From: Daejeonella sp.
Lineage (GTDB): Bacteria; Bacteroidota; Bacteroidia; Sphingobacteriales; Sphingobacteriaceae
DNA length: 64,000 nucleotides
Reading direction: 5' to 3'
Assembly: GCF_017495225.1 (NCBI RefSeq)
Contig: NZ_JAFEIG010000017.1
Location: 112,646-176,645, forward strand
In this document: one piece after another, positions 60,954 to 64,000 of the stretch
How positions within the stretch are numbered: position 1 is the first letter of the stretch
How the letters are laid out: every line of letters begins with the position of its first letter
The notes under the pieces: model-generated
Seen by the model: only the letters and a program-made list of their open reading frames with translations
What the model was told of the DNA's origin: nothing
The model's database searches: none
Made by a program: the position numbers and the translations under genes

Positions 60954-61457
60954 TTAACTATTAAGCTTTTTAGTCTTGATATAATTATTTGAGGATAAAT
61001 TTGAGAGCATAGCTTCTACATTCTCTTTACCATAAAATTTTTGAATTTCTCTTCGCTCTACTTCATTTCCTCTTTCAAAAATTCTTTCAATGATAAATTC
61101 TTTATTTTGATGCCAATCGATTTGTTCAAATTTAACATCCCAGAATAGTATTGGGCGAATTAAATCAAGGTTCGGAGTATTCTTTTCTTTATTCTTTTTC
61201 TTTTCTGACTCAATATCATAAAAAGTCTGAAGCATCATTAAAAATCCCTCTTCAAGTCCGAGAGCTTTCTCTGCCTTTAGAGATAAAGCAGTATTCATTG
61301 CTCTACTACCTTTAGTGATAGCACCAATAGTTTGCGGATGTTCCGCTAAAGAAATTGCGAATTGTCTTTTATTCAACCCTTTCTTCTTTAGCTGATGCTC
61401 CAAAAAAAATCCTGGATGTAATCCTTTTAATATGGCTAGCTTTTCAAACATATACAA
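60954..61457 (-). CDS. HTH antitoxin partner of AbiEii
   Basis: A 167-residue protein with an N-terminal helix-turn-helix (about residues 18-50, KGLNKRQFAISLAEHPQTIG). A basic linker follows (SEKKKNKEKN), and then a C-terminal domain beginning LFWDVKFEQIDWHQNKEFII, then ERGNEVERREIQKFYG, of the type seen in DUF6922-like antitoxins. It lies directly upstream of the AbiEii toxin gene (4-base gap). Probably it represses the pair and neutralises the toxin. An alternative start is the ATG two codons later. Confidence 0.85.
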   Translation of the reverse strand: MYMFEKLAILKGLHPGFFLEHQLKKKGLNKRQFAISLAEHPQTIGAITKGSRAMNTALSLKAEKALGLEEGFLMMLQTFYDIESEKKKNKEKNTPNLDLIRPILFWDVKFEQIDWHQNKEFIIERIFERGNEVERREIQKFYGKENVEAMLSNLSSNNYIKTKKLNS

Positions 61458-61604
61458 ATATAAACAATTTTGTTTACATCTATGAAATGAGATCTACTAA
61501 CAATTTAATGAATTTTTAAAAAGATTATTAGATACTCGAAGATTTTAAAATGAAGAATTTGAGATTTGATTTTAAGCCAAAGATTCAAAGGTTTTCATAA
61601 GGAT

Positions 61605-63089
61605 CTACTTTCCGATACAAAACTTACTAAATATCGTCTCCAACAAGTCATCAGTAGTCACCTGACCCGTGATCTCTCCCAAATAATAAAGAGCTTGCTT
61701 GATATCCGAAGCCAAGAAATCGGAGGTAATCGGATTATCAATATTGAGCAATACACGGTTCAAGGACTCTTCCGTTTTTTGTAAAGCCTCCAAATGACGG
61801 ATATTGGAAATAAGCACATCATCCGTATTGATTTTATGCAAATTAACCTTCTCCAGAATGCTTGATTTCAAGTCCTCAATCCCAATTTTGTTCTTCGCAG
61901 AAATGAAAATGATTTTATTGTCTTTATGTTCTTCACTCTCCTCCCTGCCTGACAACTGGGCTTCGAGAACCTCAGCCACCGTTATGTTAGAACTGTCAAC
62001 TGCCAACCCAACTGACAACTGACAACTGATAACTGATAACTTTTCCTCCAGTTCCTTACTCACCAAATCCTTCTTATTCACTACCGTTAAGAAAGGAATT
62101 TCAAGCTCCTTTAAATAAGTAATCTGCGATTCGATTTCCTTTACATCCTGCTCAGGATCAACAAGATAGATAATTAATTTAGCCTGCTTTATTTTTTCAT
62201 GAGTACGTTCTACGCCTTTGGCCTCAATTACATCTGCTGTATCACGTATTCCTGCGGTATCAATAAATCGGAAGCGCAAACCTCCAATAATCATCTCATC
62301 TTCTACCGTATCACGAGTTGTTCCAGCGATTTCTGAGACTATAGCACGCTCTTCATTCAATAAGGCATTTAATAAGGTCGATTTACCCACATTTGGCTTC
62401 CCAGCAATCACTACTGGGACTCCATTTTTCATCACATTTCCTTGTTCAAAAGATTGAATCAAACGGTGTAAAATGCGGTTAATTTGATAAATTAGTCCTT
62501 TGAGTTCCTCACGATTAGCAAATTCCACATCTTCCTCCCCGAAATCGAGCTCCAGCTCAATCATGGATGCAAAATGAATCAGCTGATCACGTAAATGTTG
62601 TAATTCGCTCGAAAAACCTCCTCGCATCTGCTGCATAGCCACTTGATGGGAAGCTTGAGAGTTAGAAGCAATTAAATCGGCTACAGCCTCTGCTTGGGAT
62701 AAATCAAGCTGACCATTTAGAAAAGCACGAAGGGTAAACTCCCCCGGGTTTGCTGGTCGCGCGCCCTTTCTAATCAATAATTTAATGATACTTTCAATAA
62801 TAAATGCCGAACCATGAGTCGAAATCTCAATAACATTTTCACGGGTATATGATTTGGGACCAATAAACAAGGAAATTAAAACCTCATCCAAAATCTGATT
62901 CCCATCTCTAATTGTCCCGAAATGTATGGTATGGCTAGGCTGTATGCTTAAATCTTTGCCTGCAAATACGGAATTGACTAAATTTATTGCATCGGGCCCA
63001 GAGAGCCTAATAACGCCAATAGCACCAATTCCTGATGGGGTTGCTAATGCAATGATAGTTTCAGAATTGTGTATAGGACTCAGTTGCAT
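61605..63089 (-). CDS. mnmE: tRNA uridine-5-carboxymethylaminomethyl(34) synthesis GTPase MnmE with repeat insertion
   Basis: Modifies the wobble uridine of certain tRNAs together with MnmG. The tetrahydrofolate-binding N-domain begins ETIIALATPSGIGAIGVIRL. The G domain has G1 AGKPNVGKSTLLNAL, G2 GTTRDTVED, G3 DTAGIRDT, G4 VNKKD and G5 ISAK. The protein ends in the catalytic FCIGK. It has 494 residues against roughly 455-465 usually. The excess lies between G4 and G5, where residues 351-381 are encoded by a 93-bp block of the same repeats as the field upstream. The frame is intact, so the protein is probably functional. Confidence 0.95.
   Translation of the reverse strand: MQLSPIHNSETIIALATPSGIGAIGVIRLSGPDAINLVNSVFAGKDLSIQPSHTIHFGTIRDGNQILDEVLISLFIGPKSYTRENVIEISTHGSAFIIESIIKLLIRKGARPANPGEFTLRAFLNGQLDLSQAEAVADLIASNSQASHQVAMQQMRGGFSSELQHLRDQLIHFASMIELELDFGEEDVEFANREELKGLIYQINRILHRLIQSFEQGNVMKNGVPVVIAGKPNVGKSTLLNALLNEERAIVSEIAGTTRDTVEDEMIIGGLRFRFIDTAGIRDTADVIEAKGVERTHEKIKQAKLIIYLVDPEQDVKEIESQITYLKELEIPFLTVVNKKDLVSKELEEKLSVISCQLSVGLAVDSSNITVAEVLEAQLSGREESEEHKDNKIIFISAKNKIGIEDLKSSILEKVNLHKINTDDVLISNIRHLEALQKTEESLNRVLLNIDNPITSDFLASDIKQALYYLGEITGQVTTDDLLETIFSKFCIGK
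61947..62039 (-). repeat. In-frame repeat insertion inside mnmE
   Basis: The 93-base block (31 codons) encodes LSVISCQLSVGLAVDSSN, then ITVAEVLEAQLSG. It consists of heptamers of the CAGTTAT/CAGTTGT kind plus a segment sharing 23 consecutive bases (61959-61981) with 63193-63215 in the downstream repeat field. It sits exactly between the G4 and G5 motifs. Confidence 0.85.
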
Positions 63090-63127
63090 ATCTCAAATTT
63101 AGAATAATGCAAATATCGTGATTTTTT

Positions 63128-64000
63128 TTTAGTTGGTTGGGGGGGGTAGTTGGTTAGGTGGTTAGTTGGTTAGGCTAGCGTCATCTGTTACCCGGTGGCT
63201 GAGGTTCTCGAAGCCGGGAAAAGAGTTAACAGTTGGCAGTTGTCAGGCTAACGACATCTGAAATGGGTTGGCAGTTGGCAGTTGTCAGGCTAACAACATC
63301 TGAAATGGGTTGGCAGTTGGCAGTTGTCAGGCTAACGACATCTGAAATGGGTTGGCAGTTGGCAGTTGTCAGGCTAACGACATCTGAAATGGGTTGTCAT
63401 TTGGCAGTTGTCAGGCTAACGACATCTGAAACAGGAGGTCTTTATCAGGCAAACGGCATCAAGAATCATAAAAATCACACCAATCTCATAAATCATTTTC
63501 AGACAATATCAGTTATCAGGCTAAAACATCTAAATTACCCATTGGTTTTTGTCTTTATTCCTTGATCCTTATTCCTTGCTCCAATTAGTTGGTTTGTGAT
63601 TAGTTGGTTAGTTGGTTAGGCAAACGACAACTGTTACTCGGTGGCTGAGGTACTCGAAGCCCGGAAAAGAGTTATTAGGCTAAAACATCTAAATTACCCA
63701 TTGTTTTTGTCTTTATTCCTTGCTCCAATTAGTTGGTTTGTGATTAGTTGGTTAGGTGGTTAGACTAGCGTCATCCGTTACCCGGTGGCTGAGGTACTCG
63801 AAGCCCGGAAAAGAGTTATCAGTTGTCAGTTATCAGTTATCAGGCTAACGACATCTGAAATGGGTTGTCAGTTGGCAGTTGGCAGGCTAACGAAATCTGA
63901 AACAGGAGGTCTTTATCAGGCAAACGTCATCTGTTACCCGGTGGTTGAGGTACTCGAAGCCCGGAAAAGAGTTATCAGTTGTCAGTTATCAGTTATCAGG
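63128..64000. repeat. Complex intergenic repeat field, extends beyond the window
   Basis: No credible gene occurs in this stretch upstream of mnmE. It mixes octamers like TTAGTTGG, heptamers CAGTTAT/CAGTTGT/CAGTTGG and a 42-bp tandem array. A 43-base hairpin segment CGGTGGCTGAGG...TCGAAGCC occurs four times (63185-63227, 63631-63673, 63775-63817, 63931-63973). A longer unit starting GGCTAAAACATC occurs twice (63519 and 63679). The segment's GGCTGAG can pair with CTCGAAGCC around GTT or GTA. The field is cut by the window end. Confidence 0.88.
63242..63451. repeat. 42-bp tandem repeat, five units
   Basis: GTCAGGCTAAC begins at 63242, 63284, 63326, 63368 and 63410, exactly 42 bases apart. Units are nearly identical; the fifth runs into a diverged copy containing AAACAGGAGG. 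The period is a multiple of three, so one frame stays open and would encode a 14-residue repeat starting AVVRLTTSEMGW, but there is no start signal. Confidence 0.9.

Noticed and set aside
63242..63451. Possible CRISPR array
   Set aside because: Units are contiguous with no unique spacers between them, and no cas gene is present.
63233..63565. Open frame of 110 codons encoding a 14-residue repeat
   Set aside because: It is simply the 42-bp tandem array read in its open frame. There is no start signal, no homology and no gene-like end, so it is not listed as a gene.

Overview
The window is AT-rich, gene-dense bacterial DNA that looks like a chromosome of the Bacteroidota, most likely family Sphingobacteriaceae (Pedobacter/Solitalea-like). 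The signs are a SusC/SusD pair, a fused SecDF, a DUF1501 protein ending in a type IX secretion sorting domain, a DUF5522 micro-protein, a DUF3276 (PUR-alpha-like) protein, a YbbR-coaE pair and repeated promoter boxes of the Bacteroidota form TAnnTTTG. The assignment rests on gene content only; no rRNA gene is present.

Bases 1-53,600 are mostly ordinary chromosome. In order: a SusC fragment and SusD; ispE, thyA-folA and secDF; a redox group (MarR, ferredoxin-NADP reductase, 2Fe-2S ferredoxin, NDH-2); mvaB, aldolase, accD, cysteine desulfurase and glmM; methyltransferase, PAP2 phosphatase and ZIP transporter; a leftward run from leucine dehydrogenase through nusB, DUF1573, yajC, ybbR and coaE to a DNA-processing MBL enzyme and a hidden 52-residue DUF5522 gene; an ABC exporter, ychF, tRNA-Arg(CCG) and ppc; exported sugar or periplasmic enzymes (DUF1080, EEP phosphatase, thioredoxin, PQQ dehydrogenase-cytochrome c); a DUF1800/DUF1501 pair; a compact folE-SDR-flavin reductase-FAD oxidoreductase operon; then peptidase, glucokinase, tatA and an amidohydrolase. 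Convergent genes are usually separated by clear hairpin terminators.

Bases 53,800-61,460 form an accessory island. It holds an orphan 'mobile mystery protein A' regulator, an exported HNH nuclease, a UPF0175/PIN toxin-antitoxin pair, an unknown 262-residue protein, an Abi-alpha-like (DUF4393) protein, an SDR, a DUF4468 protein and an AbiEii toxin with its HTH antitoxin. Two of these genes sit in what looks like integron-type cassettes. A 141-bp attC-like imperfect palindrome overlaps the stop codon of the Abi-alpha gene. The preceding gene is bracketed by complementary GTTATGTGC / GCACATAAC ends. A 130-bp promoter-plus-hairpin leader occurs twice, about 3 kb apart, and the two copies stop matching exactly at a GTTA.

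Bases 61,605-64,000 contain mnmE and, upstream of its start, a complex repeat field running off the window end. It combines a 42-bp tandem repeat (five copies), heptamers of the CAGTTAT/CAGTTGT type and a REP-like hairpin segment. The same repeat has inserted in frame (93 bp, 31 codons) into mnmE between its G4 and G5 GTPase motifs. This insertion and the cassette-like structures are the most unusual features of the window.
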